Source: Bacillota bacterium
Lineage (GTDB): Bacteria; Bacillota; Clostridia; Lachnospirales; Lachnospiraceae
DNA length: 64,000 bases
Direction of reading: 5' to 3'
Assembly: GCA_023436225.1 (NCBI GenBank)
Contig: JAEZKA010000105.1
Span: 143,046-207,045 of the forward strand
Within the stretch, counting starts at the first letter, position 1. Every line of letters begins with the position of its first letter. A model generated the notes under the pieces. The model did not search any database. It saw nothing but the letters and a program-made list of their open reading frames with translations, and was not told the DNA's origin. This document shows positions 9,085 to 18,632 of this stretch, piece by piece. A program made the translations under genes and the position numbers.

Positions 9085-9774
9085 TTATTTGAACCGAATA
9101 GTCTGATCATACTCATTAAAATGTTTTTTAAATAATTCTATATTCTTCATTATATCGCCACTGAAAACCGAGGTTCCAGCTACGATTACATTGGCTCCAG
9201 CCTCTATCACATCTTGTACATTCTCTAAGGTAATACCTCCGTCCACTTCAATATCTAAATCATGCTCCAGAGCTCTTGTCATACTCCTAAGCTCTTCGAT
9301 TTTATTCAGCATCCCCGGTATCATAACTTGTCCGCCAAACCCAGGGTTTACGGTCATGATAAGTACCATATCCAAATCATTCAGAACATATTCTAATTCC
9401 GAAAGCGGTGTTGCAGGATTGAGAGCTACACCGGCTTTCATTCCTAATTCCTTAATCCTTACTATGGTACGATGCAGATGGGTACACGCCTCCGCATGAA
9501 CCGTAATGATATCAGCTCCAGCCTTCTTAAATTCCTCCAGATAGCGTATCGGTTCATCAATCATCAGATGCACATCAAAAATCAGCCCTGTATTCTTTCT
9601 GATCGATGCAATTACCGGAATACCAAAGCTAATGCTCGGTACATAATTCCCATCCATCACATCAATATGAAGGTATTCGGCCCCCGCCCGATCAACAATC
9701 GCTATCTGTTCTCCTAATTTATTAAAGTCTGCCGCTAAAATCGATGGTGCAAGTTTAATCATTCTAATAACCAT
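9085..9774 (-). CDS. rpe: Ribulose-phosphate 3-epimerase
   Basis: Interconverts ribulose 5-phosphate and xylulose 5-phosphate in the pentose phosphate pathway. It is a (beta/alpha)8 enzyme with LAPSILAADF at the N-terminus, HIDVMDGNYVPSISFG, VHLMI, MTVNPGFGGQ and DGGI; the acidic and histidine metal ligands are in place. Two starts are possible: 9774 (MVIRMIKL) and 9762 (MIKLAPS). The AAAGG is too close to the first and far from the second, so the start is not settled. It lies within the murE-to-thiN run. Confidence 0.96.
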   Translation of the reverse strand: MVIRMIKLAPSILAADFNKLGEQIAIVDRAGAEYLHIDVMDGNYVPSISFGIPVIASIRKNTGLIFDVHLMIDEPIRYLEEFKKAGADIITVHAEACTHLHRTIVRIKELGMKAGVALNPATPLSELEYVLNDLDMVLIMTVNPGFGGQVMIPGMLNKIEELRSMTRALEHDLDIEVDGGITLENVQDVIEAGANVIVAGTSVFSGDIMKNIELFKKHFNEYDQTIRFK

Positions 9775-9935
9775 GCCTTTCTTTATACTGAATGAAAAGT
9801 CAGATAGATGACCTTTCTAAGCTTATGAATTAAGCTTTGCGTAACTATTTCAATCTCCTATATTGCAAAAAGAACCGCAGGCTTTCGATTTATTAAAGCA
9901 CTTAAACAGCAGATGAATTGTTTCAAGGCTCCAAT

Positions 9936-10817
9936 CTAGTAGCGCTTTTGGTTCTTTCGTTCTTCATATAATGTCAGATAATTTTCATAACGTAGTTTAC
10001 TGATCTTTCTATCCTTCAACGCCATTTTAACGGCACATCCCGGCTCATTCTGGTGATTACAGCCGATAAAGCGACATTGATCCTCATAATCAGTAAATTC
10101 TACAAAATAATTCTTTAGCTCATCCTTATCTATCTCGTCAATATATAAGGAGCTAAAGCCTGGCGTGTCCATAATATAAGTATTATCCTCTATACAGATC
10201 AATTCAGAATGTCTTGTGGTATGCTTACCACGTTTAATTTTCTCACTTACTATGCCTGTCTCCATATTGGCAGATGGCTGAATAAGATTGATAAAGGTAG
10301 ACTTACCAACCCCGGAAGGACCGGCAAGCACGGTAGTCTTCCCCTTTATCTTCTCATATACAATCGATATTCCTTCCTTACGGCGCATACTGGTGAATAA
10401 CACCTCGTAGCCGCAACGAAGATAGGTTTCCCGAAGCAAAGCAATCTCTCCTTCAGTCACGATATCCATCTTATTAAAGCATACAATCGTATTCACCTTT
10501 TGCTTCTGCATCATAATCAAGAAGCGATCCAGCAAGTTTAAGTTAGGATCAGGCTCTGCCGCTGCAAAGATCACCATTGCCTGATCTACATTCGCAACAG
10601 CAGGCCGAATTAATTCATTATCTCTGGGTAAAATCCGAATGATAGTACCCTTGCCCTCCGGTTGATCCTCGGTATCTACTTCCACATTATCTCCAACCAG
10701 TGGCTTGATATTCTGGTTGCGGAATATCCCCTTCGCTTTGCATTCGTAAACGAAATTCTTCTCTGTTATATGGACATAATAAAACCCTGCAATACCCTTG
10801 ATAATCTTTCCCTTCAA
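9936..10817 (-). CDS. rsgA: Ribosome small subunit-dependent GTPase RsgA
   Basis: Circularly permuted GTPase acting in late 30S maturation. It has an N-terminal OB fold, then the permuted G motifs NKMD (G4), GPSGVGKSTFIN (G1) and DTPGF (G3), and a C-terminal zinc site (CRFIGCNHQNEPGCAV). The best start is TTG at 10817: GGAGG lies six bases upstream, inside the last codons of prkC. A longer frame from 10838 has no ribosome binding site. Translation is therefore probably coupled to prkC. In Bacillus subtilis the homologue CpgA is a PrkC substrate, so the adjacency is meaningful. Confidence 0.96.
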   Translation of the reverse strand: MKGKIIKGIAGFYYVHITEKNFVYECKAKGIFRNQNIKPLVGDNVEVDTEDQPEGKGTIIRILPRDNELIRPAVANVDQAMVIFAAAEPDPNLNLLDRFLIMMQKQKVNTIVCFNKMDIVTEGEIALLRETYLRCGYEVLFTSMRRKEGISIVYEKIKGKTTVLAGPSGVGKSTFINLIQPSANMETGIVSEKIKRGKHTTRHSELICIEDNTYIMDTPGFSSLYIDEIDKDELKNYFVEFTDYEDQCRFIGCNHQNEPGCAVKMALKDRKISKLRYENYLTLYEERKNQKRY

Positions 10818-10818
10818 G

Positions 10819-12912
10819 CTATTCCTCCAAAGCCTCAAACTCTATAGACCAAGTTGTCTGTGCATCCCCTGGTGCTGCAAATAGGGTCTGATTCACATAC
10901 ATTTTGACTGTACCGACACCGGAACTGCTACTGGTAGTAGCAACGGTTAACGGGAAATCCACTAAGGACAGATACCCCTCAAAGATATTGGTAGTTTCCC
11001 CATCCTGTTCCATCTCTAAGACAATCTCCGCTTCATCTTCATTGCTATTCTCAAACGGATTAACATCGATAGTTACCTGACCGGTATAAACCGTAGGAGT
11101 GGTCTGCTCCGCGCCAGAGCTTACAATGATATCAACAACCGTACCGGTATCCACTTTCTGACCGGCGGTATTGCTTTGATACGTAACCTGACCCTCGGGG
11201 TAGGTACTTGATGTTTCATATGATACTCTGCCCTTTACCAAGCCTGCATCGGTCAATGCTTTTGTTGCAGCTTCTTCCGTGAGACCAATCAGCTTTGGAA
11301 CAACCGCCTGAACGTTTGCAGATCCTGTACTGACAACAACCGTTATAGTATCCCCTTTGACTACCAGGGCCTGGCGTTCCGGATTGGTGGAAACCACACG
11401 TCCAGCTTCTATCTCTTCACTTGCTACATATTCATGAAGCAGCTTTAAACCTAATTCATTCAGCTTCTTATCTGCTCGTTCCTCTGTAAGACCATACACG
11501 TTAGGGACCTCAAAGGATTCCGGTCCAAGGCTAATGGTTAAGATTACCGTTGAAGTTTCCTCTACCTCATTACCCCCTAGTGGATATTGAGCCATAACTT
11601 TACCTTTTTCTATGGTATCGTGATATTCTTCTGTAAATCTGACATCTGCCTTCTCAGCCTTTGCTTTGATTGAGCTTTCCGCATCCTCCTGGGTAAGACC
11701 GATTACATCGGGAACCGTATACGTTACTCCGGTAGGAGTCTCAGTAGGCTCAACCGTTATCGTCGGCGAAGGTGATACATTTTCAATCTCATTGGTACCA
11801 GGGGTGTTATCCTTATTCCTGGACAAGAACCATACAACGGATACAATAATAACAATCGCAAGAATAACGATGGTAACGATGCTTCCCACCAAGAAGAATT
11901 TTTCCACCTTGGAATCAACTGTATCTAATTCTTCCTCCTCATCCTCTGACAGATTTCTTGTCTGAAGATTTCTTGTCTCACGCAGATCTTCGTCGAGATA
12001 AGCTCCGTTTTTAATTTTATTTAAGTCATCCGAGATATTAATAGTAGGTGAATCACTGGAAACAAAAGCGGGTATCTGAACGAAATCTCCATCTGGATTT
12101 GAGATAGCTCTTTTCAAATCAGAAATCAGCTCCGAAGCAGAATGATATCTTCTCTCGGGTCTTTTTTGCATACACTTTTGGACTATCTTATCAACGCTTA
12201 CCGGAATCTCGGGATCAAGCTCACGAAGAGGCATAGCTTCACCTTGAATATGAAGCAATGCAACGGATACTGTATTATCACCGGCAAACGGAACCTTGCC
12301 ACAAAGCATCTCATATAAAGTAACACCCAGCGAATAGATATCACTTTTCTCATCGCTGTATCCTCCTCTGGCTTGCTCAGGGGACAAATAATGTACGGAA
12401 CCCATAGCATTAGAGGTAATCGTGTTCGAGTTGGTTGCCTTTGCAATACCAAAGTCAGTCACCTTGACCTTGCCATCTCTTGAAATAATTATGTTCTGTG
12501 GTTTAATATCCCTATGAATAATACGATTATCGTGTGCTGCTTCCATACCTTGAGCGATCTGGATACCAATTCCAACAGCCTCTTTTACCTCGAGCTTACC
12601 TTTACGCTCGATAAAACGCTTTAAGGTAATACCCTCAACCAATTCCATCACAATATAATGCAAGCCGCTGTCATCTCCGACATCGTATACATTTACGATA
12701 TTCGGATGGGATAAGCCAGCAGCAGATTGAGCTTCTGCCCTAAATTTATTCACAAAGCTTTTATCGCTTGAATATTCCGGCTTTAATACCTTTATCGCCA
12801 CGAATCTGTTCAGTCTTTGGTCTCTGGCCTTATATACATCAGCCATACCACCAGATCCAACTTTATCAATAATCTCGTAGCGATCACTGATAAACATACC
12901 GGGTTTTAACAT
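10819..12912 (-). CDS. prkC: PASTA-domain Ser/Thr protein kinase PrkC
   Basis: Membrane kinase that senses muropeptides or lipid II and phosphorylates cytosolic proteins. The 697-aa product has a kinase domain (VGSGGMADVYKA, catalytic HRDIKPQN, DFGIA) over about residues 11-270, an acidic juxtamembrane linker and one membrane helix near 340-365. Three PASTA repeats follow, each with a VP(D/N/K)..GLT-type start. A C-terminal beta-rich extension of about 120 residues shows no PASTA pattern. It lies 17 bp after the phosphatase gene, its functional opposite, and before rsgA. Confidence 0.97.
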   Translation of the reverse strand: MLKPGMFISDRYEIIDKVGSGGMADVYKARDQRLNRFVAIKVLKPEYSSDKSFVNKFRAEAQSAAGLSHPNIVNVYDVGDDSGLHYIVMELVEGITLKRFIERKGKLEVKEAVGIGIQIAQGMEAAHDNRIIHRDIKPQNIIISRDGKVKVTDFGIAKATNSNTITSNAMGSVHYLSPEQARGGYSDEKSDIYSLGVTLYEMLCGKVPFAGDNTVSVALLHIQGEAMPLRELDPEIPVSVDKIVQKCMQKRPERRYHSASELISDLKRAISNPDGDFVQIPAFVSSDSPTINISDDLNKIKNGAYLDEDLRETRNLQTRNLSEDEEEELDTVDSKVEKFFLVGSIVTIVILAIVIIVSVVWFLSRNKDNTPGTNEIENVSPSPTITVEPTETPTGVTYTVPDVIGLTQEDAESSIKAKAEKADVRFTEEYHDTIEKGKVMAQYPLGGNEVEETSTVILTISLGPESFEVPNVYGLTEERADKKLNELGLKLLHEYVASEEIEAGRVVSTNPERQALVVKGDTITVVVSTGSANVQAVVPKLIGLTEEAATKALTDAGLVKGRVSYETSSTYPEGQVTYQSNTAGQKVDTGTVVDIIVSSGAEQTTPTVYTGQVTIDVNPFENSNEDEAEIVLEMEQDGETTNIFEGYLSLVDFPLTVATTSSSSGVGTVKMYVNQTLFAAPGDAQTTWSIEFEALEE

Positions 12913-12929
12913 GTTAACTCACCTCGTTT

Positions 12930-13649
12930 TCATACTTTAATAATAACAATTGCTATATTATCTTTGCCGCCGTTTTCGTTAGCACATTTGACTAAGGTCT
13001 CAGCAGCGGTTGCCGGATCTGCATTCTCTCTAATAATCCGTTCAATCGTCTCGTCCTCTAACATATTTGTCAGACCATCCGAGCACATAAGTACAGTATC
13101 TCCATCTTCCAAGCTCACCTCAAAAAAATCAGGTTCCACCGTATCGTTGGCACCGATTGCTCTTGTGATTATGTTCTTATTCGGATGAACTCTCGCTTCA
13201 AGGCGATCTAATTCACCTGTCTTAACCATAGCTTCCACTAGGCTGTGATCTTCTGTAACTTGCTTAATTAACTTACCCACCACATACAGTCTACTATCAC
13301 CGACATTGGCAACATACATTTCTTTATCAAATATGGTTGCCGCTACTAAGGTGGTTCCCATACCCTCTAACTCCACCTGCTCATGCGCTTTGTTACGAAG
13401 CGCTTCATTCGTTTCTCTGATTGCAGCTTCGATTAAGGTAATCGGTGATTCTAGCTCACTCTCCTCAATCGTTTGCTTAAAAAACTCAACACAGAATCTT
13501 GAAGCATAATCACCGGCATTATGTCCTCCCATACCATCTGCTACGATAAATAAATTCGGTAGTTTTCCGATGGCATTCTCACTGCAAAAGACATAATCCT
13601 GATTTATCCTCCGTCGCTCTCCAATATCAGTTATTGAAAATGCTTTCAA
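12930..13649 (-). CDS. stp: PP2C-family Ser/Thr phosphatase
   Basis: Metal-dependent phosphatase that reverses PrkC phosphorylation (Stp/PrpC family). The 239-aa product shows the PP2C motifs INQDYVF, VADGMGGHNAG, GMGTT, VGDSRLY, TEDHSL and CSDGLTNML, with the conserved metal-binding aspartates. The start is TTG at 13649, with AGGAGGT six bases upstream. An extension to 13673 overlaps rlmN and lacks a ribosome binding site. It is transcribed between rlmN and prkC. Confidence 0.96.
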   Translation of the reverse strand: MKAFSITDIGERRRINQDYVFCSENAIGKLPNLFIVADGMGGHNAGDYASRFCVEFFKQTIEESELESPITLIEAAIRETNEALRNKAHEQVELEGMGTTLVAATIFDKEMYVANVGDSRLYVVGKLIKQVTEDHSLVEAMVKTGELDRLEARVHPNKNIITRAIGANDTVEPDFFEVSLEDGDTVLMCSDGLTNMLEDETIERIIRENADPATAAETLVKCANENGGKDNIAIVIIKV

Positions 13650-13660
13650 GCCTGCACCTC

Positions 13661-14719
13661 CTAGCTGTGGCAATGATCAGAGCTATTTTTATCAATATAG
13701 CTCTTTCGTAATTGTCCACAGGCAGCATCAATATCTGCGCCCATTTCTCTTCTAATAGTAACATTAATTCTGTTTTTTTCAAGTATATTTTTAAAATTTT
13801 GTATTTTTTTGCTTTCTGATTTTCTATAATTCCGCTCTTTTATTGGATTAACGGGGATTAAATTTACATGACAATTTAGCCCTTTAATCAAACGACATAA
13901 TTCCTTAGCATGCTCTTCTTCATCGTTAACACCATCGACCAAGCTATATTCAAAGGTAAGTCTTCTACCTGTTTGTTCATAATAATACCGAAAAGCATTC
14001 AGCACCTCTGACAAATCATATTTTGCCGCAACCGGCATCAATTGTTTACGAATTTCATTATTCGGTGCATGTAGAGACAGTGCCAAAGTGATTGCCAAAT
14101 CCTCTTTGGCTAGATCCTTAATCCTATCCGGAATACCACAGGTGGATACCGTGATATTTCTGGCACTGATGTTAATCCCCTGTTCATCTGTTAATATTCG
14201 CAAGAAACGTAGGAGGTTGTCATAATTGTCCAACGGCTCTCCCGTCCCCATGACCACGACATTGGATACTCTCTCGCCGGTCAGAGCTTGTATTCGGTAG
14301 ATCTGGTCAAGCATCTCAGAGGGAAGCAAATCCCGTTCCTTACCTCCGATCGTCGAAGCGCAGAACTTGCACCCCATCCTGCAGCCAACCTGAGAGGAGA
14401 TACAAACACTATTGCCATGATGGTATTTCATAAGTACACTTTCAATTACCCTATTATCCTTTAGACGAAACAAATACTTAATGGTTCCATCTGTTTCAGA
14501 ATGAAGTGATTCCACTTCAGTAAGTGACATAATCGGATAAGCTTCGCTAAGCTTAGCACGGAGATCCCTGGAGAGATTCGTCATCTCTTCGTAGTTGCTG
14601 ACCAACTTCCTATGCAGCCATTCATAGATCTGCTTTGAGCGGAAGGCCGGCTGTCCAAGCTCCTTCATGACCGCTTCCAATTCATTGTAATATAACGATT
14701 TTATATCTAATTGCTCCAT
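13661..14719 (-). CDS. rlmN: 23S rRNA (adenine-2503-C2) / tRNA A37 methyltransferase RlmN
   Basis: Radical SAM enzyme that methylates A2503 of 23S rRNA, and A37 of some tRNAs. The 352-aa protein has the N-terminal HhH-like domain, the cluster motif CRMGCKFCAS, MGTGEPLDNYDN, SLHAPN and the catalytic cysteine region near the C-terminus (DIDAACGQL). It ends within 11 bp of the stp start, and its upstream neighbour rsmB is 40 bp away. Length and motifs are normal. Confidence 0.97.
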   Translation of the reverse strand: MEQLDIKSLYYNELEAVMKELGQPAFRSKQIYEWLHRKLVSNYEEMTNLSRDLRAKLSEAYPIMSLTEVESLHSETDGTIKYLFRLKDNRVIESVLMKYHHGNSVCISSQVGCRMGCKFCASTIGGKERDLLPSEMLDQIYRIQALTGERVSNVVVMGTGEPLDNYDNLLRFLRILTDEQGINISARNITVSTCGIPDRIKDLAKEDLAITLALSLHAPNNEIRKQLMPVAAKYDLSEVLNAFRYYYEQTGRRLTFEYSLVDGVNDEEEHAKELCRLIKGLNCHVNLIPVNPIKERNYRKSESKKIQNFKNILEKNRINVTIRREMGADIDAACGQLRKSYIDKNSSDHCHS

Positions 14720-14759
14720 CTTCTATCCTATCCTAGTAAATTTCAAACAGTATTTGTTA

Positions 14760-16106
14760 TCATATCATACGACGAAATCTTGCGATAAAGAAACCATCCG
14801 TAGGATGAACACCCTGTATCAACTGAAGGTATCCGTCCTTCGTCGTCTGTGAACATAGCTTCTTGGGCAGGTAATTATCAAGGCTTTCCGGCTTAAAATC
14901 ATAATTTTCGAGGAACCAGCTACGGTTGAGCATATTCTCTCCCTGATGTACGGTACAGGTACTGAAGATCAATGTACCGCCCTTTTTCACATATTTTGAT
15001 GCTTTATCCAAAATATTCCTTTGTAATTCTATCAGCTCTTTATGTTGATTTTGTGTCAGCTTATATTTAATATCCGACTTCTTGCCCAAAACACCCAGTC
15101 CGCTGCAGGGAAGGTCGGCTATCACTACATCCGCAGCTTCAACAGACTCCTGATCCAGCACAGTAGCATCCCAAACCTTAACTTCAATATTCGTACAGCC
15201 GAGGCGCTTGATATTATCCATAATCAGCTTCGTCTTATATTCTGTCAAATCCCTGGCCGATACCTTCCTGGCTTTCTCTGCGGCATGCAACGCTTTCCCG
15301 CCGGGTGCGGAACAGATATCAATCACATAATCCTCAGGTTGAATATCCGCTGCCTCAGAAACTAACATAGAGCTGACATCCTGTATCGTAAATAGTCCAT
15401 CACGGAAGGCTTCCAGCTTTTCCAGATAATCATAATCCCTTATTTTAAAGGCATAGTCCAGATACTCACTCTCTTCTACCGTTACCCCTTCCTGTACAAG
15501 CTTCATCTTCAGCTCTTCCGGTCTTAACTTCGCTTTATTACAGCGTATCGTCGTCTCCTTTTCGTTCAGGGAGGCTGACAACATCGTTTCAACGATTGGA
15601 TAGGAATACTGGCCCAGGAGCTCCTCGACCAGCCACTTCGGTGTGGAGTATACCACCATCAAATAGTCTACCGGAGAACTCAATGGATCCGGATAGGAGA
15701 TATTCTTTCCCGTTCTGGCTATTCCCCTAAGCACCGCATTCACAAAGCCGGATAACTTGATAAAGCTCCTTTTCTTAGCCAATTTTACCGCTTCGTTACA
15801 TACCGCTGACACCGGTACATGATCCATATACATCAGCTGGTATACACTCATTCTCAGTAGATTGCGGATAAAGGGCTTCATCTTCGATACCGGCAATGAA
15901 GCATGTTGGTTAATAATATAATCCAGGGTCAGACAGCGTTTGACTGTCCCCTGAAATATTCTTGCTATAAAGGCACGTTCCTGCTTCTCCAGCTGTTGAT
16001 ATCTTTTTAAGGTCTGGCCTAGTACGGTATGGCTATACTTGTCTCCTTCCAGGACCTCAAGGAGCATATCCAGAACGATTTCTCTTGTACCTGTCTGATC
16101 AGTCAC
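14760..16106 (-). CDS. rsmB: 16S rRNA (cytosine-967-C5)-methyltransferase RsmB
   Basis: Methylates C967 of 16S rRNA. The N-terminal third is a NusB-like RNA-binding domain (REIVLDMLLEV, FIARIFQGTVKR). The rest is a Rossmann methyltransferase with DICSAPGGKALHAAE (AdoMet site), ADLPCSGLGVLGKKSDIKY and the second cysteine in STCTVHQGEN. GTG at 16106 has GGAGG eight bases upstream; the longer frame from TTG at 16124 has none. The gene overlaps the end of the protease gene by 8 bp, which suggests translational coupling. Confidence 0.95.
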   Translation of the reverse strand: MTDQTGTREIVLDMLLEVLEGDKYSHTVLGQTLKRYQQLEKQERAFIARIFQGTVKRCLTLDYIINQHASLPVSKMKPFIRNLLRMSVYQLMYMDHVPVSAVCNEAVKLAKKRSFIKLSGFVNAVLRGIARTGKNISYPDPLSSPVDYLMVVYSTPKWLVEELLGQYSYPIVETMLSASLNEKETTIRCNKAKLRPEELKMKLVQEGVTVEESEYLDYAFKIRDYDYLEKLEAFRDGLFTIQDVSSMLVSEAADIQPEDYVIDICSAPGGKALHAAEKARKVSARDLTEYKTKLIMDNIKRLGCTNIEVKVWDATVLDQESVEAADVVIADLPCSGLGVLGKKSDIKYKLTQNQHKELIELQRNILDKASKYVKKGGTLIFSTCTVHQGENMLNRSWFLENYDFKPESLDNYLPKKLCSQTTKDGYLQLIQGVHPTDGFFIARFRRMI

Positions 16107-16800
16107 GTCTTCTTCCTCCACCAAACAGAATAATCAATCGAAGCAGCTGTAAAATGGTAGCCGCAGCAGCCGCAACATACGTAAGAGCGGCAGCATCAAG
16201 CACCTTCTTAGATTGTCTTAATTCCTCATTATATAATATCCCTGTTTCACCTAATCTGGCAATGGCTCGTCTAGAGGCATTAAATTCTACCGGCAGTGTA
16301 ATCAATTGAAACAATACTGCTGCCGAAAACAAGATAATACCTAAATCAATCAGGGACTGAAACCCACCAAAGAACAAACCGATCAATATTAGAGGCCAAG
16401 CTGCCATAGAGCCAAAGTTCGCAACCGGCACTAAGAGCCCTCTGATTTTCAATGGTAAATAGGATTTCTGATGTTGAATCGCGTGTCCGCATTCATGAGC
16501 AGCAACACCGATGGCTGCCAGAGAATTGGAATGATATACGGAATCCGATAATCGTAGGACCTTATTTCTCGGATCGTAATGATCACTTAGGTTACCGGAT
16601 ACCTGTTCAATTTGCACATCATAAATTCCTGAGCTCTGTAAAAGCTTAGCTGCTGCCTGTGCTCCTGTCATCCCTGACATGCTTCTTACTCTAGAATATT
16701 TCGCAAAGGTTGATTTTACTCTAGCCGATGCTAGCATAGATATCACAACACCGATCAAAACCAAGATATAAGTTGAATCAAAATAAGGATAATAACCCAT
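16099..16800 (-). CDS. YugP-type membrane zinc metallopeptidase
   Basis: Integral membrane protein of the neutral zinc metallopeptidase 2 family, 233 aa. It begins MGYYPYFDST and has one membrane helix at the N-terminus, the zinc site VAAHECGHAIQH near residue 120, and two or three hydrophobic segments after it. The start at 16800 has GGAGG six bases upstream; a 16-residue extension to 16848 has no such site. Function in the cell is not known. The gene commonly sits between fmt and rsmB in clostridia, as here. Confidence 0.9.
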   Translation of the reverse strand: MGYYPYFDSTYILVLIGVVISMLASARVKSTFAKYSRVRSMSGMTGAQAAAKLLQSSGIYDVQIEQVSGNLSDHYDPRNKVLRLSDSVYHSNSLAAIGVAAHECGHAIQHQKSYLPLKIRGLLVPVANFGSMAAWPLILIGLFFGGFQSLIDLGIILFSAAVLFQLITLPVEFNASRRAIARLGETGILYNEELRQSKKVLDAAALTYVAAAAATILQLLRLIILFGGGRRRD

Positions 16801-16852
16801 AATAACCTCCGTTCTGCTGCAAACCCATGAATGTGGGAAGCAGCACATAATT

Positions 16853-16891
16853 CATGACAATAGAAAGATCGCGATGCGTGCTTTCTATTGT
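16853..16891 (+). repeat. 39-bp palindromic repeat, copy 1
   Basis: CATG followed by a 35-bp imperfect palindrome with ends ACAATAGAAAG and CTTTCTATTGT. A second copy lies inverted at 40318-40356; after reversal the 35-bp cores differ at only four positions. It lies in the 176-bp gap between fmt and the protease gene. Another small hairpin (TGTGAAAA/TTTTCACA) follows at about 16899-16920. Confidence 0.75.
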
Positions 16892-16976
16892 ATGCCGTGT
16901 GAAAATCTTAGTTTTTCACATTAACACAACACGCTGCATCATCGATACAGCTAGAAACCCGGAAGACATTATTTTA

Positions 16977-17915
16977 TCATCTTTGCCCGAGGATTGTTCC
17001 GGGAGCTAGTTGATACCCACGTAAAAAGGCATCGGTGGTCATCCTTTTCTTACCCTCCAGCTGTAATTCCTTAATCACCAAGGCATTATCTCCAGTTGCA
17101 ACCACGAAGGAATCCTTACGTAGTTCAATTACCTGCCCGGGTTTAGCAGAGTTATCCTTCAAAGGCTCCACACTCGCCTGCCAAAGCTTTAACGTCTTTC
17201 CCTCCAGATAGGTAAAGGCACTGGGCCATGGATTTAGACCACGGATCATACGTTCCAGTTTTACCGCCGGCTGACTAAAATCAAGGAAGCCCATATCTTT
17301 ACTCAAAACTTTCACATAGGTTGCCTGTTCATTATCTTGGGGTATTCTTAATGCTGTTCCGGCCTTTAGCTGATCTAAAGCTTCTAATAATAAGTCTGCT
17401 CCAAGATGCGACATTTTATCAAAAAGACTTCCTCCTGTTTCATTTTCTGCAATCGGTAGCCTTGCCTGTAATATCATATCTCCGGTATCAATTCCCGCAT
17501 CCATATACATAATCGTAATACCGGTCTCACCCTCTCCGTCAATAATCGAATATTGAATCGGAGCGGCTCCACGATATTTCGGTAGCAAGGACCCATGAAC
17601 ATTAATACAACCATAGGGTGGAATATCAAGGAGTGCTTTAGGAAGAATTTGTCCAAAGGCAGCTACTACGATAACCTCCGGTGCCATAACTCTCACCATA
17701 TCGAGAAAATCCACCTCTCTTACCTTATTGGGCTGATAGATCGGTATACCATGCTTTAAGGCCAGCTCTTTGACAGGTGAGAAGCTAAGCTCCTGTCCTC
17801 TGCCCTTTTGCTTATCAGGCTGGGTAACCACGCCCAGCAGCTCGTGCTCCGATGCAATTAATTTTTCCAAAGTTACAGCCGCATAATCCGGCGTTCCCAT
17901 AAATAAAACCTTCAT
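16977..17915 (-). CDS. fmt: Methionyl-tRNA formyltransferase
   Basis: Formylates initiator Met-tRNA using 10-formyl-tetrahydrofolate. The 312-aa protein has KVLFMGTPDYAAV at the N-terminus, the catalytic block NVHGSLLPKYRGAAPIQ with Asn and His, the downstream aspartate in MDAGIDTGDM, and a C-terminal OB-fold domain. It is 28 bp after def, the standard def-fmt pair that adds and removes the formyl group. Confidence 0.97.
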   Translation of the reverse strand: MKVLFMGTPDYAAVTLEKLIASEHELLGVVTQPDKQKGRGQELSFSPVKELALKHGIPIYQPNKVREVDFLDMVRVMAPEVIVVAAFGQILPKALLDIPPYGCINVHGSLLPKYRGAAPIQYSIIDGEGETGITIMYMDAGIDTGDMILQARLPIAENETGGSLFDKMSHLGADLLLEALDQLKAGTALRIPQDNEQATYVKVLSKDMGFLDFSQPAVKLERMIRGLNPWPSAFTYLEGKTLKLWQASVEPLKDNSAKPGQVIELRKDSFVVATGDNALVIKELQLEGKKRMTTDAFLRGYQLAPGTILGQR

Positions 17916-17943
17916 CCTAATCTATCCTTTCCGAATAAATGAA

Positions 17944-18429
17944 TTATTGTACCTCTTCAGTTGCGATTACCTCGCGTAGCTCACCGATGGTCTGATCAAT
18001 ATAAAGCTTTCCATTCAGATGATCAATCTCGTGGCAAAAAGCTCTTGCGAGCAATCCAGTACCTTCGATGGTATATTCCTCCATCTTCTCATTATATGCC
18101 TTAACCTTCACATAATCTGGTCTTCTTACGGTTCCTACCTTACCCGGCACGCTTAAACAGCCCTCATCTCCAATCTGCTCGCCGTCATACTCTATAATCT
18201 CCGGATTAATTAAGATGATCGGCTCGTTTCCCTCCTCGGAAACATCAATCACAACAAGACGTTTTAATATTCCTACCTGAGGGGCAGCAAGACCAACACC
18301 GTTAGCATCATACATGGTATCTAACATATCCTCAATTAGTGTAAGAAGCTTCTTATCTACTTCATTAATCTCCTTTGCCACCTTATTCAGGACCTTGTCT
18401 CCTACTTCTCTGATATTTCTGATTGCCAT
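17944..18429 (-). CDS. def: Peptide deformylase
   Basis: Removes the N-formyl group from nascent proteins. The 161-aa product has all three signature motifs: GVGLAAPQVG, EGCLSVPG and HEIDHLNG, which supply the metal-binding Cys and two His and the catalytic Glu. The start MAIRNIREVGD at 18429 has AGAGGA about eight bases upstream; the longer frame from 18459 does not. A 203-bp gap separates it from priA; it holds no clear structure and may contain an internal promoter. Confidence 0.97.
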   Translation of the reverse strand: MAIRNIREVGDKVLNKVAKEINEVDKKLLTLIEDMLDTMYDANGVGLAAPQVGILKRLVVIDVSEEGNEPIILINPEIIEYDGEQIGDEGCLSVPGKVGTVRRPDYVKVKAYNEKMEEYTIEGTGLLARAFCHEIDHLNGKLYIDQTIGELREVIATEEVQ

Positions 18430-18632
18430 ATGTGTCATCCTCTCTATCATATCATTCATAAAATTTATATTTATCTTAATTACTTCATCATAGCTGAAGC
18501 AATTACATTATATTATCATATTCTCATCAATTTAATCAACAAAATATCTGTAAAGGCTATAAATAATTCGCAAATTCTGTCTTAATAATGAATAAAACCA
18601 TTCAGAAATGCCTTTTATGCTCCATTCTGTGC

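Noticed and set aside
16957..16966. Possible fourth copy of the dispersed element (ACCCGGAAGA)
   Set aside because: Only 10 bases match and neither stem is present, so it may be chance.
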